Source of the DNA: JABJAG01 sp038137215
GTDB lineage: Bacteria > Pseudomonadota > Alphaproteobacteria > UBA6615
DNA: 64,000 nucleotides
Assembly: GCA_038137215.1 (NCBI GenBank)
Contig: JAYQBG010000005.1
Span: 62,001 to 126,000 of the forward strand
Direction of reading: 5' to 3'
Shown: one piece after another, positions 35,890-44,926 of the stretch
Numbering within the stretch: position 1 is the stretch's first letter
How the letters are laid out: each line of letters opens with the position of its first letter
Made by a program: the position numbers and the translations under genes
The notes under the pieces: generated by a model
Seen by the model: only the letters and a program-made list of their open reading frames with translations
Told to the model about the DNA's origin: nothing
The model's database searches: none

Positions 35890-37226
35890 GCCGCCTCCCG
35901 GTCGATCAGATGGATAAAGGACCCGGACACGCTGCCGACCGACATGCCGGCAGAGCCAAGGTCATCGCCCCGGGCGTTTGCGGCGGCAAACAGTGGCGAG
36001 GCATTGTCTTCGGAGATGACCGTTGCGTAGTGGAATTCATGGCCGCGATAGGTGGTCCCGGCGCGTCCCAGTCGGGTGTCAGACAGGGTTCTGGCTGTCC
36101 GGTATCCAAGGTGGAGATTGCGTTGGGCAAAGCTGGTCTCGAGGGGCAGCAGCCCGGCCATCCGGTGATGTGTCCCTGTGGCATCCACCAGCCCCTGCCC
36201 GAGAACCATATAGCCGCCGCACTCGCCAAACACGGCGGCCCCGCGCGCGGCAGCGCTGCGCATTCCGGTCTGAAAGGTCTCTGCAGACGCCAGTTTCCCG
36301 GCATGCAGCTCGGGGTAACCGCCGGGCAGATAGACGGCGTCGGCCTCCGGGTCGGGGGCCGCGTTGCGCAGCGGTGAAAAGAAAGACAATTCTGCCCCCG
36401 CTGTGTGCCAGTCTTCCAGCAGAGACGGATAAGCAAAGGCGAATGCATCGTCCCGGGCGATGGCCACGCGCTGACCGGGGGGCAGTATCTGTGCGGCTGC
36501 TACTGTGCCCGTCGCAAGCAACCGGCAGGGTTTTGACAACCCTATCAGGGCACCCAGGTCGATAACCTCGGACAGGAGTCCGGCCGCACCCTCGATGAAA
36601 TCGTCCAGGCCGGCCTGTTCCCCCGCCTGGACCAGTCCCAGATGGCGTTCGGGGAGTGCCAGCGCAGAATGGCGTGGCACAGCACCCAGCACGGCAATCT
36701 CCGGACAGGTCAGCGCCATGGCATCGCGCAGCACCTGTTCATGGGCCGGGCTGCCGACGCGGTTGAAGATCACGCCGGCCACGCACACATCCGCGCGGTG
36801 TCGGGCGAACCCGGCGGCCAGAGCGGCAACGCTGGCGGCCTGTTTTGCGGCGTTGATCACCAGGATGACGGGCCAGCCGCTCAATGCTGCCAGATCCGCG
36901 GTGGAACCGGCATCGGAACGCCCGGGCAGGTTGGCGCCGTCGAACAGGCCCATCACGCCTTCGGTCAGCACCATATCGCGGTCGCGTCCGGCCATCGCGA
37001 TGAGCCGGGCAATGGTGTCCGGGCGCATCGCCCAAGGGTCGAGGTTGAAGCTGGGTTCGCGGGTGGCCGCTGCATGAAAGGCGGGATCGATATAGTCCGG
37101 TCCCACCTTGGCGCCGGCCACGCGCTGTCCGGCCGACGCGAGGGCGCGCAGCAGTCCCAGGGTGATGACTGTCTTGCCGCTGCCCGAAGACGGTGCGGCA
37201 ATGATGAGTCCGGCCGGCCCCGTCAT
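35886..37226 (-). CDS. cobB: Cobyrinate a,c-diamide synthase (CobB/CbiA)
   Basis: A 446-residue ATP- and glutamine-dependent amidase that converts the a and c carboxylates of cobyrinate to amides. The N-terminal dethiobiotin-synthetase-like domain has the P-loop IIAAPSSGSGKTVITLGLL; the C-terminal GATase domain has the Cys in VFGECGGYMVLGQGL and the His in FHYATV. Overlaps both neighbours by 4 bases (orf102 upstream, ycgN downstream), so cobA-orf102-cobB-ycgN is one operon. Confidence 0.95.
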   Translation of the reverse strand: MTGPAGLIIAAPSSGSGKTVITLGLLRALASAGQRVAGAKVGPDYIDPAFHAAATREPSFNLDPWAMRPDTIARLIAMAGRDRDMVLTEGVMGLFDGANLPGRSDAGSTADLAALSGWPVILVINAAKQAASVAALAAGFARHRADVCVAGVIFNRVGSPAHEQVLRDAMALTCPEIAVLGAVPRHSALALPERHLGLVQAGEQAGLDDFIEGAAGLLSEVIDLGALIGLSKPCRLLATGTVAAAQILPPGQRVAIARDDAFAFAYPSLLEDWHTAGAELSFFSPLRNAAPDPEADAVYLPGGYPELHAGKLASAETFQTGMRSAAARGAAVFGECGGYMVLGQGLVDATGTHHRMAGLLPLETSFAQRNLHLGYRTARTLSDTRLGRAGTTYRGHEFHYATVISEDNASPLFAAANARGDDLGSAGMSVGSVSGSFIHLIDREAA

Positions 37227-37531
37227 GCCGTGAGAAGAGTTGCGATCCCGGCCATCATCACCGGCCAGGCGACCACGGGAGAGGTGAAGGCCCGCAACTG
37301 TCGGTGGCCGAGCACCACGCCGAACACATACATAAGTACCGCAATCGCGCCCAGGCCAATGGTGGCTATGGTCATCTTATCGTGCAGTGCGAGTGACCGG
37401 CCGGTCACCGGCCCAAAGCCGAAGATGGTCACGATGGACGCCACGACCAGAACGCTGGTGATCATGCGGGCGATCGGTCTGGGCGCATCTGGATCGGTGG
37501 GGGGCTGTGTCGGAGTTCGGCTAACCGGCAT
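37223..37531 (-). CDS. Small membrane protein in the cobA operon, unknown function
   Basis: A 102-residue protein with an N-terminal Pro-rich cytoplasmic stretch and about three hydrophobic helices (ITSVLVVASIVTIFGFG, MTIATIGLGAIAVLMYVFGVVLG and VVAWPVMMAGIATLL). No family is recognised. ATG 37531 overlaps the end of cobA by 11 bases, and its stop overlaps the cobB ATG by 4, so it is tightly coupled on both sides. A longer in-frame open stretch upstream lies inside cobA and was rejected. Location suggests a cobalamin or cobalt-related membrane role, unproven. Confidence 0.7.
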   Translation of the reverse strand: MPVSRTPTQPPTDPDAPRPIARMITSVLVVASIVTIFGFGPVTGRSLALHDKMTIATIGLGAIAVLMYVFGVVLGHRQLRAFTSPVVAWPVMMAGIATLLTA

Positions 37532-38354
37532 CGCGGACAACATTCTGGCCGAGTGGATCGGCGTTGAGTGTGCGCCCGGCCAGGGCACCCAGCCAGTCGA
37601 GACCGTCACGCAGCCGAACCACCTCACCCACGACAAGCAGCGCGGGCGGGGAAAGACCGTCCGCGGCCTGTGGCGCACCGGACAGGGTGGTCTCGACAAT
37701 CATCTGCCGTTCGGTGGTCGCATGGGAAATCAGCGCTGCCGGATGTTCGGGAGGGCAGCCGCCGGCCAGCAGGCGCTGGACGATTTCCTCGATATGCTTG
37801 AGCGCCATGTAAAAGATCAGCACCTGGGCCCCGTTGGCCAGAGCGTGCCAGTCCAGATCGTCGGGGACCTGGCCCGACAGATTGTGTCCGGTCACGAATG
37901 TCACCGCCGTCGCCGTGGCCCGATGGGTCATCGGAATACCGGCATAGGCCAGTCCGCCGACCGCGGCCGTGATTCCTGGAATGATCCGAAAGGGTATGTC
38001 GGCCGCAACCAGCGCCAGGGCTTCCTCGCCGCCACGCCCGAACAGGAACGGGTCTCCGCCCTTCAGCCGCAGCACCTTGCGGCCGGCGCGGGCCAGCGAG
38101 ACCAGGCGCGCCGAGATGTCCGGCTGTTTTGGCGACGGCTTGCCGCCGCGTTTTCCGGCATGGATCAGCTCCGCACCCGGACGGGCAAGCGCCAGCACGC
38201 GGTAATCCACAAGTGCGTCGTGAACCACGGTATCGGCCGTTTGCAGCGCGTGGAGAGCACCGACCGTCAAGAGGGCCGGGTCCCCCGGCCCGGCCCCGAC
38301 GAGCCAGACCCAACCGGGCTCGAAGGCGGGAAGAGAGAGCTGTTCTAGATTCAT
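37521..38354 (-). CDS. cobA: Uroporphyrinogen-III C-methyltransferase
   Basis: A 277-residue SAM-dependent tetrapyrrole methyltransferase that makes precorrin-2, the entry to the B12 and sirohaem branches. Motifs: VWLVGAGPGDPALLTVGALHAL, VHDALVD, GKRGGKPSPKQPDI, LRLKGGDPFLFGRGGEE and PGITAAVGG. It lacks the CysG dehydrogenase/ferrochelatase half, so it is SUMT alone. Divergent from cbiD with a 59-base gap and no riboswitch there. Confidence 0.96.
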   Translation of the reverse strand: MNLEQLSLPAFEPGWVWLVGAGPGDPALLTVGALHALQTADTVVHDALVDYRVLALARPGAELIHAGKRGGKPSPKQPDISARLVSLARAGRKVLRLKGGDPFLFGRGGEEALALVAADIPFRIIPGITAAVGGLAYAGIPMTHRATATAVTFVTGHNLSGQVPDDLDWHALANGAQVLIFYMALKHIEEIVQRLLAGGCPPEHPAALISHATTERQMIVETTLSGAPQAADGLSPPALLVVGEVVRLRDGLDWLGALAGRTLNADPLGQNVVRDAG

Positions 38355-38413
38355 GTACTGAAGCTAACGCCGGACCGCTGGTCCGGCAACCATACGACGG
38401 CTACGATGCGGCC

Positions 38414-39538
38414 ATGACCGATGACTCCGTTCATGAAGACCAGACGAACAGCCGTCCGAACGGTGCCGGATTGCGGCGTGGCTGGACAACCGGGGCCTGC
38501 GCCACGGCGGCGGCGAAGGCCGCCTATGAGGCGTTGCTGGGGGGGCGGTTTCCCGACCCTGTCGCAATCCGGTTGCCGCGGGGTTTGCGGGCAGAGTTTC
38601 CGCTGGCCGAATCTTCTCTGGACGAACGCGGTGCGACAGCCGCTGTCATCAAGGATGCGGGGGATGACCCTGATATAACCCATGGTGCGAAGGTCGTCTG
38701 TACCGTTGCGCCCGGCCCGGCCGGCAGCGGGGTGCGGTTTGCCGCAGGACCGGGCGTGGGCACGGTGACCCTGCCGGGCCTGCCGGTGCCGCCGGGTGAA
38801 CCCGCGATCAATCCCAAACCGCGAGAGATGATCTCGGCGGCACTCGAAGAGGTGGCGGGGGATCACGGCGTGGAATGCGATGTGCGGGTGACGGTTTCAA
38901 TTCCCGGCGGCGACGTTCTGGCGGAGAAAACGGCGAATCCGCGCCTGGGTATCGTGGGCGGCCTCAGTGTTCTGGGCACGACCGGTGTGGTGATTCCCTA
39001 TTCCTGTGCCTCCTGGGTGCATTCCATTCACCGGGCGGTCGATGTGGCGCGCGCCACGGGGATCACCCATGTGGCGGCGGCGACGGGCCGGACGTCCGAA
39101 GCGGCGGTTCAGACCTTTCACGATCTGGGCGAGCGCGCGCTGATCGATATGGGTGATTTCGCCGGCGCCACCCTGAAATATGTCCGGGCCCATCCCGTGC
39201 CGCGACTGACCCTGGCAGGCGGTTTTGGAAAATTATCGAAACTGGCAGCCGGTCATATGGATCTCCACTCCAGCCGGTCGGCGGTGGATATTCCTGCACT
39301 CGCGCAGCGGCTGGCAGATCTGGGGGCGGCGTCTGCGGATATATGCGCGGCGGCAGAATCCGTGTCGGCGGGTGGTGTTCTGGAGATCGCCACGAATGCC
39401 GGTTTCGGACAGGCCCTGTGTGACGGGGTGGCCCGGGGCGCACGGGAGGTGTCCATGGCGTCGCTCGGCGGCGCGGCCGATCTCGATATTCTGATCGTGG
39501 CGCGCGACGGCCGTGTGCTGGCCCATGTCGGTCCCTGA
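38414..39538 (+). CDS. cbiD: Cobalt-precorrin-5B C1-methyltransferase
   Basis: A 374-residue CbiD, the C-1 methyltransferase of the anaerobic (early-cobalt) pathway. Family marks: LRRGWTTGACATAAAKAAYEAL at the start, NPKPREMISAAL, and GLSVLGTTGVVIPYSCASWVHSIHRAVDVA. ATG 38414 starts just before a short acidic leader. It takes the place of CobF, the aerobic enzyme, which is not seen here. Overlaps cobK by 14 bases. Confidence 0.95.
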   Translation: MTDDSVHEDQTNSRPNGAGLRRGWTTGACATAAAKAAYEALLGGRFPDPVAIRLPRGLRAEFPLAESSLDERGATAAVIKDAGDDPDITHGAKVVCTVAPGPAGSGVRFAAGPGVGTVTLPGLPVPPGEPAINPKPREMISAALEEVAGDHGVECDVRVTVSIPGGDVLAEKTANPRLGIVGGLSVLGTTGVVIPYSCASWVHSIHRAVDVARATGITHVAAATGRTSEAAVQTFHDLGERALIDMGDFAGATLKYVRAHPVPRLTLAGGFGKLSKLAAGHMDLHSSRSAVDIPALAQRLADLGAASADICAAAESVSAGGVLEIATNAGFGQALCDGVARGAREVSMASLGGAADLDILIVARDGRVLAHVGP

Positions 39539-40301
39539 GGCGCCGCATATTCTGATCCTGGGCGGCACCAGCGAGGCGGCGGCGCTGGCCGGTGCTGTCG
39601 TGGCACGCGGGAGCGACCGGGTTAAAGTGACCACCTCGCTGGCCGGCCGCACGGCTGCGCCCGCCGCCGTGCCGGGTGAAAGCCGCGTCGGCGGATTTGG
39701 CGGCCCGGACGGGATGGCGCGCTATCTGAAAGAGGCCGGAGTGAGCGTTGTTGTCGATGCCACCCATCCGTTTGCCACACAGATTTCGCGCCACGCGGTC
39801 ACCGCCTGCTATGCTGCGGGGGTGCCGCGCCTGCGGCTCGACCGACCGGCGTGGACGCCCGGGGACGGCGATCGCTGGCATATGATGCCCAGCATTTCGG
39901 ACGCCGCACAGGCATTGCCGGACTATGGCCGGCGTGCATTTCTCACCGTGGGCCGCACCGAGCTTGCGCCCTTTGCCGCCTGCCGCGATGTCTGGTTTCT
40001 GGTGCGCATGGTGGACCGGCCGGAGACGCCGTTGCCGCTGGCGAATTCTGTCCTGGAGATCGGGCGCGGACCCTTTGATGTTGCTGCGGAACGGGACCTG
40101 ATGTCGCGCCACGAAATTGACATCCTCGTTTGCAAGGCTTCAGGTGGAGACATGACCCGTGCCAAGCTGGATGCTGCGCGTGCGCTGCAATGCCCGGTTT
40201 TGATGATCGCGCGGCCGCGGGCTCCGGACGGACCGCGGGTGCATTCGGTGGCCGGGGCGATGGACTGGATCGGCAACCGGATCGGGGCATTGTGGACTTG
40301 A
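39525..40301 (+). CDS. cobK: Precorrin-6A/cobalt-precorrin-6A reductase
   Basis: A 258-residue NADPH-dependent reductase of the corrin ring. It opens HILILGGTSEAAALAGAVVARG, then VVDATHPFATQISRHAVTAC and RLRLDRPAW, ILVCKASGGDMTRAKLDAARAL near the end. ATG 39525 gives a 14-base overlap with cbiD; GTG 39513 is an alternative. Forms a cbiD-cobK operon, followed 34 bases later by the ankyrin gene. Confidence 0.94.
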   Translation: MSVPEAPHILILGGTSEAAALAGAVVARGSDRVKVTTSLAGRTAAPAAVPGESRVGGFGGPDGMARYLKEAGVSVVVDATHPFATQISRHAVTACYAAGVPRLRLDRPAWTPGDGDRWHMMPSISDAAQALPDYGRRAFLTVGRTELAPFAACRDVWFLVRMVDRPETPLPLANSVLEIGRGPFDVAAERDLMSRHEIDILVCKASGGDMTRAKLDAARALQCPVLMIARPRAPDGPRVHSVAGAMDWIGNRIGALWT

Positions 40302-40335
40302 CGTGGATTTCTCGCGGGGCGAAACAGAACACGAT

Positions 40336-40899
40336 ATGACGACACGACGACCCTTCCTGCCGCTCGCCCTGATGGTGCTGATGTTCCTGGCGACACCCGC
40401 CGGGGCGCAGACCGATATCTTTTCAGAGGACCCGCTGATCGTTGCGGTTTACGAAAACCGGGCGGACCGGGTGCGCGAACTGATCGTGCGCCAGCACCCG
40501 CTGGCGCGTTCGGATATCGACGGCCGGACGCCGATGCTGTGGGGCGCAATCCAGGGAAGTTACGAATCGCTGGAATTGTTGCTCGAAGCTGGCGCGCGGA
40601 CCGATTTCCTCGACGAGGTCGGCAACAGCGCCCTCTACCATGCCTCGGAAAACGGCCATGTCGAGGTGGTCGATCTGCTGCTGTCCTATGACGCGCCGGT
40701 CGATCAGGAAAACCGCGATGGGCGAACGCCGCTGATGGCCGCCGCCCGGGCGGGGCATGTGGAGATCGTGCGGGCCCTGATAGCCGCGGGCGCAGAAATT
40801 GATCGCTCGGACTTCACCGGCCGTACGGTGCTCGATATCGCCCGCGAAGGCCGCTCACGTCAGGTCGTTCAGGTGCTCCAGCGCGCGGGTGCCCGCTAA
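40336..40899 (+). CDS. Exported ankyrin-repeat protein
   Basis: A 187-residue protein with a signal peptide (FLPLALMVLMFLATPAGA, cleavage after AGA-Q) and about four ankyrin repeats from residue 35, of which the clearest are GNSALYHASENGHVEVVDLLL and GRTPLMAAARAGHVEIVRAL. Ankyrin repeats mediate protein binding; partner unknown. It starts 34 bases after cobK and its stop overlaps the stop of convergent cobM by 4 bases. The position in a B12 cluster may be incidental. Confidence 0.85.
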   Translation: MTTRRPFLPLALMVLMFLATPAGAQTDIFSEDPLIVAVYENRADRVRELIVRQHPLARSDIDGRTPMLWGAIQGSYESLELLLEAGARTDFLDEVGNSALYHASENGHVEVVDLLLSYDAPVDQENRDGRTPLMAAARAGHVEIVRALIAAGAEIDRSDFTGRTVLDIAREGRSRQVVQVLQRAGAR

Positions 40900-41687
40900 C
40901 TGCCATCTGCCGTGCTGTCTCGCTGTGCCGGGCGCAGCACGTGATGATGGTCGGCGTTGTAAAGCTGGCTATCGGTAAAGCTGTCCGACAAATCTTCCGC
41001 CAGAACCGGACCCACCAAAATCAGCGCCGTCCGCGTGATGCCCGATTTTTTGATCTTTTCACGGATCGTCGCGAGGGTACCGCGGATGAAAACCTCATCC
41101 GGCCAGCTCACCCGATAGGCGACCACGACGGGACAGTCCTCACCGTAATGGGGTGTGAGGTCGCGGACCACGTTTGCCAGATTGTTGATCGAGAGATGCA
41201 CGGCGAGTGTCGCATGTGATTTTGCGAGTTCGGAGAGTTCCTCTCCCTTCGGCATGTCCGAGGCGCGCACCGATGTTCGGGTCAGGATGACGGTCTGACT
41301 CACATCGGGCAGGGTGAACTCGCGCCGCAATGCCGCCGAGGCCGCGGCGAAGGCGGGTACGCCGGGCACCACCTCATAGGGGATTTCGAGCATGTCGAGG
41401 CGGCGCATCTGCTCGCCGATCGCGCCATAGAGCGAGGGATCACCCGAATGAACCCGCGCCACGTCCTGGCCAATGGTGTGGGCGGCGGCCATATGGGCAA
41501 TGATCTGATCGAGATGCAGAGGTGCGGTGTCGATGATCGTGGCGTCGTCGGGCGCGTGGGCGAGAATCTCCGTCGGGACGAGGGAGCCCGCATAGAGACA
41601 AACCGGTGCGCGGGCGATCAGGTCCCGGCCCCGGAGCGTGATCAGGTCGGGGGCGCCGGGTCCGGCGCCGATAAAGAAAACGGTCAT
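40896..41687 (-). CDS. cobM: Precorrin-4/cobalt-precorrin-4 C11-methyltransferase
   Basis: A 263-residue SAM-dependent tetrapyrrole methyltransferase. Motifs: VFFIGAGPGAPDLITLRGRDLI, AGSLVPTEIL, VARVHSGDPSLYGAIGEQ, IPYEVVPGVPAFAAASAALR. Stands alone; its upstream neighbour is a divergent lipoprotein gene and its stop overlaps the ankyrin stop. Confidence 0.95.
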   Translation of the reverse strand: MTVFFIGAGPGAPDLITLRGRDLIARAPVCLYAGSLVPTEILAHAPDDATIIDTAPLHLDQIIAHMAAAHTIGQDVARVHSGDPSLYGAIGEQMRRLDMLEIPYEVVPGVPAFAAASAALRREFTLPDVSQTVILTRTSVRASDMPKGEELSELAKSHATLAVHLSINNLANVVRDLTPHYGEDCPVVVAYRVSWPDEVFIRGTLATIREKIKKSGITRTALILVGPVLAEDLSDSFTDSQLYNADHHHVLRPAQRDSTADGS

Positions 41688-41771
41688 GGATGTGTCTTAC
41701 TCTGCCCGGTGCAGCTTTGACTAGGCTACCGGCGGGCCTATGATCGCTTTGGTTCGAACAGGGGCAGATGG

Positions 41772-42380
41772 ATGCGACTATTACGGGTGCTGATGATTGC
41801 GGGCGGGCTGGCGCTGTCCGCCTGCGCCGCAGCCAATCCCGGCACCGAAGTCGCTACGGTCAGCGGTGCCCGGGCCTTCCTGTCCGAACCCGTAGCGGTC
41901 GATATCGTCGAAGCGCAGTTCAACATCCCCTTCCTGTTGCCCCAGATCGACAGCGTGCAGCAGACCCTGCGCGACAACGGCACGGTCGTGCAGGAGGCCT
42001 ACTTCTCCGGTGACGCGCGGGTCGCGGTGGTCGAGCATGTATATGATTTCTGGTTCAATCATTTCTCGATTGCCAGTGCCCAGAGCCCCGATGCCTTTCA
42101 GATTTTCCTCGATCACACGCCCATGCAGGGGCGCGAGCCGGAGGTGATCGCGGCGACGGGTCAACAGACCTTCGGGTTTCTTGCGCTGGACGGGCCCTGC
42201 GTGGCGTTCCGCTTCGTCAAGCGCATCAAGCAATTGACCAGCTATGCGAGTGATTTTCGCGACCCCGACACCTTTGTGGCCGGGTTCACCTGTGGTGCGG
42301 ATGGCGAAAAGTTCGTTGAGCTGTTTGGGTTCATGACCGCCGAAGACAAGGCTCGTGTGGACCGCCGGAACTCGATCTAG
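41772..42380 (+). CDS. Putative lipoprotein of unknown function
   Basis: A 202-residue protein with a lipoprotein signal peptide: LLRVLMIAGGLALSAC, where the LSAC lipobox gives Cys18 as the lipidated residue. The mature part has FWFNHFSIASAQSPDAFQIFLDHT and GPCVAFRFVKRIKQ, with two further cysteines. No family was recognised. It sits alone between cobM (divergent) and cbiG-cobJ (convergent). Outer-membrane or inner-membrane anchored; function unknown. Confidence 0.8.
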   Translation: MRLLRVLMIAGGLALSACAAANPGTEVATVSGARAFLSEPVAVDIVEAQFNIPFLLPQIDSVQQTLRDNGTVVQEAYFSGDARVAVVEHVYDFWFNHFSIASAQSPDAFQIFLDHTPMQGREPEVIAATGQQTFGFLALDGPCVAFRFVKRIKQLTSYASDFRDPDTFVAGFTCGADGEKFVELFGFMTAEDKARVDRRNSI

Positions 42381-42407
42381 CGCAGCCCGGCCCGCTTCCG
42401 GGCGGGT

Positions 42408-44225
42408 CTAGGCAGACGTCTGGCCGGTCTCTTCATCCCGTTTTCGTTCGTAGCCGCGCGGCGTATAGGCCCAGGCCCGTCCGGCGGCGTGCAGCCGGCG
42501 CGACTGGCTGTTGCCGACGATCACCACTGTAAGCATGTCGATGGTCTCGAATTTCAGATCGCCCAGCGCCACGATTTCCACATGTTCGCCCTCCCGCGCT
42601 AGGTTGCGCGCGACGATCACCGGTGTGTCGTCGGGCCGTTGCGCGCGCAGAATGTCCCGTGCCGTTTCGATCTGCCGGTGACGCTTGCGGCTGCGCGGAT
42701 TGTAGAGCGCGACCACGAAATCGGCTTCGGCGGCGGCCTTCAGGCGCGTCTGAATGGCCGGCCAGGGGGTTAGCAGATCCGAGAGCGAAATCGCACAGAA
42801 GTCATGGCCCAGCGGTGCGCCGGCCCGGGCGGCGGCCAGCTGCATGGCCGAAACCCCGGGATGCACATCGATGGCAATCCGCGCCCAGTCCGGATTGGCT
42901 TCCCGGTCGAGCAGCTCGAAAACCAGCGTTGCCATGGCGAAGACCCCCGGATCGCCGCTTGAGACCAGGGCCACGTTGCAGCCCTGTCCGGCGAGGTCGA
43001 GGGCGTGGCGGCAGCGGTCGATCTCGGCGCCCAGGTCGAAATCGTGACGCGTTTTTCCCACGGCGGCCGGGCCGAGCAGGTCCAGATAGGGGCCATAGCC
43101 GACGAGTTCCTCGGCCCGGGCCACGGCCAGATCGGTGGCGGGAATCCGGTGCTGCCGGTCGCCCGGCCCGGTGCCTACGATGGAGAGATGCCCGCGCGCG
43201 CGCCCGAAGCTGTTGGGGTCGATGGTGGTGGCCCGTGCCACGGCGCAGGTCGCCCGCCGGGACTTGTGCTTGGCAACTACCAACACGCCGTCGGGTCCGG
43301 CAGCGGCGAGCGCGGCGGCTTCCGCCACACCATGAGCGCCGACCTCGCGGAACACGACCTCCGACGGGTTTTCTAGCCGCGGTGTTTCGGCTTCGAGCTG
43401 TGCGGCGGTGAAAAACCGCGCTGCGACCCCCAGTTCGTCGGCCACACTGTGCACGGCGATTTCGTCCGCCTTCACGTCAATGGAGGCGAGGGCCGCCACG
43501 GAGGAAGACGCCAGTCCGGCACCCTCCAGGGTTTCGCGGACCAGGGCAGCGAGCTCTTCGGGCTCGCAATCCCGCTCGCAGCCCACGCCGACCGCGAGAG
43601 TCGGCGGATGCAACAGCAACTCATGGACATTCGGGGTGATTGCCCGGTCCGATACCCGGATCATCCGGGTCCCGTTCGGATCGGTCGGCAGGTCCGCCAG
43701 CCAGTCCGGGTCCCCGGCCTCGATAACCAGCGCCGGAGACTCGCCTGCCAGCAGCGCTGCCATGATCTCCTTGGCGCGTTCCGGATTGGCGACCCGCCAG
43801 CCCGCCGGCGGGTCGTCGAGCGCGATCCCGAAGGTGCTTTCACCCGCCGTGGTCAGGGCCGCCGTGCCGCCGGTAATGCCCGCAACCGTGCGCGCCAGAT
43901 CGTTTGCCCCGTGATGACCGCCCAGCAGCGGCACCACGCTCGACCCGTCCGGTGAGACGGCGAGCACAGGCGGTTCGGCCTGTTTGTCGGACAGCTGTGG
44001 CGCCAGCATCCGGATTAGGATGCCCGTCGCGCAGATACCGATGATGGGCCGTCCGGCCTGAAAGAGTTCTGTGAGTGCCGCGCGGGTGTCGGTGAAGGGC
44101 ACGTCACTGTCTTCGATCCGCGTCGCCAGGCCGTGGAGTTCCGCGCCCGGCAAGGACTTCTGAATCCGTCGGCCCAGTTTGGCGCCCACAGCGGTCAGCG
44201 CCACCAGTGCGGGGGCGCTGTTCAC
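42408..44225 (-). CDS. CbiG-CobJ fusion: cobalt-precorrin-5A hydrolase / precorrin-3B C17-methyltransferase
   Basis: A 605-residue two-domain protein. Residues 1-340 are CbiG: the GRRIQKSLPGAELHG start, ICATGILIRMLAP, LLGGHHGANDLARTVA and the C-terminal CobE-like LAVGVGCERDCEPEELAALV domain. Residues 345-605 are CobJ: LSIVGTGPGDRQHRIPATDLAV, VGYGPYLDLLG, VALVSSGDPGVFAMATLVFE and VHPGVSAMQLAAARAGAPLGHDFCAISLSD. The two act next to each other in ring contraction, so the fusion is functionally sensible. Overlaps cobI by 4 bases; last gene of the cbiX-cobH-cobL-cobI-cobJ operon. Confidence 0.93.
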   Translation of the reverse strand: MNSAPALVALTAVGAKLGRRIQKSLPGAELHGLATRIEDSDVPFTDTRAALTELFQAGRPIIGICATGILIRMLAPQLSDKQAEPPVLAVSPDGSSVVPLLGGHHGANDLARTVAGITGGTAALTTAGESTFGIALDDPPAGWRVANPERAKEIMAALLAGESPALVIEAGDPDWLADLPTDPNGTRMIRVSDRAITPNVHELLLHPPTLAVGVGCERDCEPEELAALVRETLEGAGLASSSVAALASIDVKADEIAVHSVADELGVAARFFTAAQLEAETPRLENPSEVVFREVGAHGVAEAAALAAAGPDGVLVVAKHKSRRATCAVARATTIDPNSFGRARGHLSIVGTGPGDRQHRIPATDLAVARAEELVGYGPYLDLLGPAAVGKTRHDFDLGAEIDRCRHALDLAGQGCNVALVSSGDPGVFAMATLVFELLDREANPDWARIAIDVHPGVSAMQLAAARAGAPLGHDFCAISLSDLLTPWPAIQTRLKAAAEADFVVALYNPRSRKRHRQIETARDILRAQRPDDTPVIVARNLAREGEHVEIVALGDLKFETIDMLTVVIVGNSQSRRLHAAGRAWAYTPRGYERKRDEETGQTSA

Positions 44226-44926
44226 GCCCAGGCCTCCCCGCGGCGATGTATTAGAATCATCGAGAAATACGGCGTAGCCGTGTCGTCCCGCGCATCCAGC
44301 GGACCGTGATCCTGCTGGTCCATGGTCGCGTGGGCCACATATTCGGCCCGGCCGGTCAGTTGGAGCGCGTCCAGCAGCGCGCGGATGCGCGGCATGTGCC
44401 GCCCGAGCTTGATGATGGCCGCTGCATCGGTCGCGGCCAGCCGGTCCCGCAAAACATCGTCGGGCAGAGTGGCGGGCAGAACGGTCAGCACATCGTTCAG
44501 GGCGGCGAGCGCCTTGCGGGAGACAGCGGCACAGGCCGTCAAAGACGAGACCCCGGGCACCACCTCCACCGGCCAGTCCTCGGCCAGCCGCGCAAACAGA
44601 TACATGAAGGAGCCATAGAAAAACGGGTCCCCCTCACACAGGATTGCCACATCGCGGCCGTCGGCCAGATGCGCGCCGATCTCCCCGGCTGCCCGGTCAT
44701 AGACGCCTTCCACCGGGAAGCGGTTGGTCGAGATCGGCATCCGGATCGGGATTTCTAAGGCGTTCTCCGGCAAGTGCGGCGCGGCGATCCGGCGGGCCAG
44801 ACTGTCCCCGGTCTCGGGTGCCGGGTAGGCCACAACGCCGGCATCACCCAGCAGCCGCGCGCCTTTCAGGGTGATCAGTTCCGGGTCCCCCGGCCCGACG
44901 CCAATGCCGATTGCTGTGCCGCTCAT
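44222..44926 (-). CDS. cobI: Precorrin-2/cobalt-precorrin-2 C20-methyltransferase
   Basis: A 234-residue SAM-dependent methyltransferase. Motifs: IGIGVGPGDPELITLKGARLL, VAILCEGDPFFYGSFMYLF, EVVPGVSSLTACAA. ATG 44926 overlaps the cobL stop by 4 bases (ATGA); an upstream in-frame open stretch lies inside cobL and was rejected. Overlaps the cbiG-cobJ ATG by 4 bases as well. Confidence 0.95.
   Translation of the reverse strand: MSGTAIGIGVGPGDPELITLKGARLLGDAGVVAYPAPETGDSLARRIAAPHLPENALEIPIRMPISTNRFPVEGVYDRAAGEIGAHLADGRDVAILCEGDPFFYGSFMYLFARLAEDWPVEVVPGVSSLTACAAVSRKALAALNDVLTVLPATLPDDVLRDRLAATDAAAIIKLGRHMPRIRALLDALQLTGRAEYVAHATMDQQDHGPLDARDDTATPYFSMILIHRRGEAWA

Noticed and set aside
38355..38413. 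Riboswitch between cobA and cbiD
   Set aside because: Only 59 bases and no B12 box.
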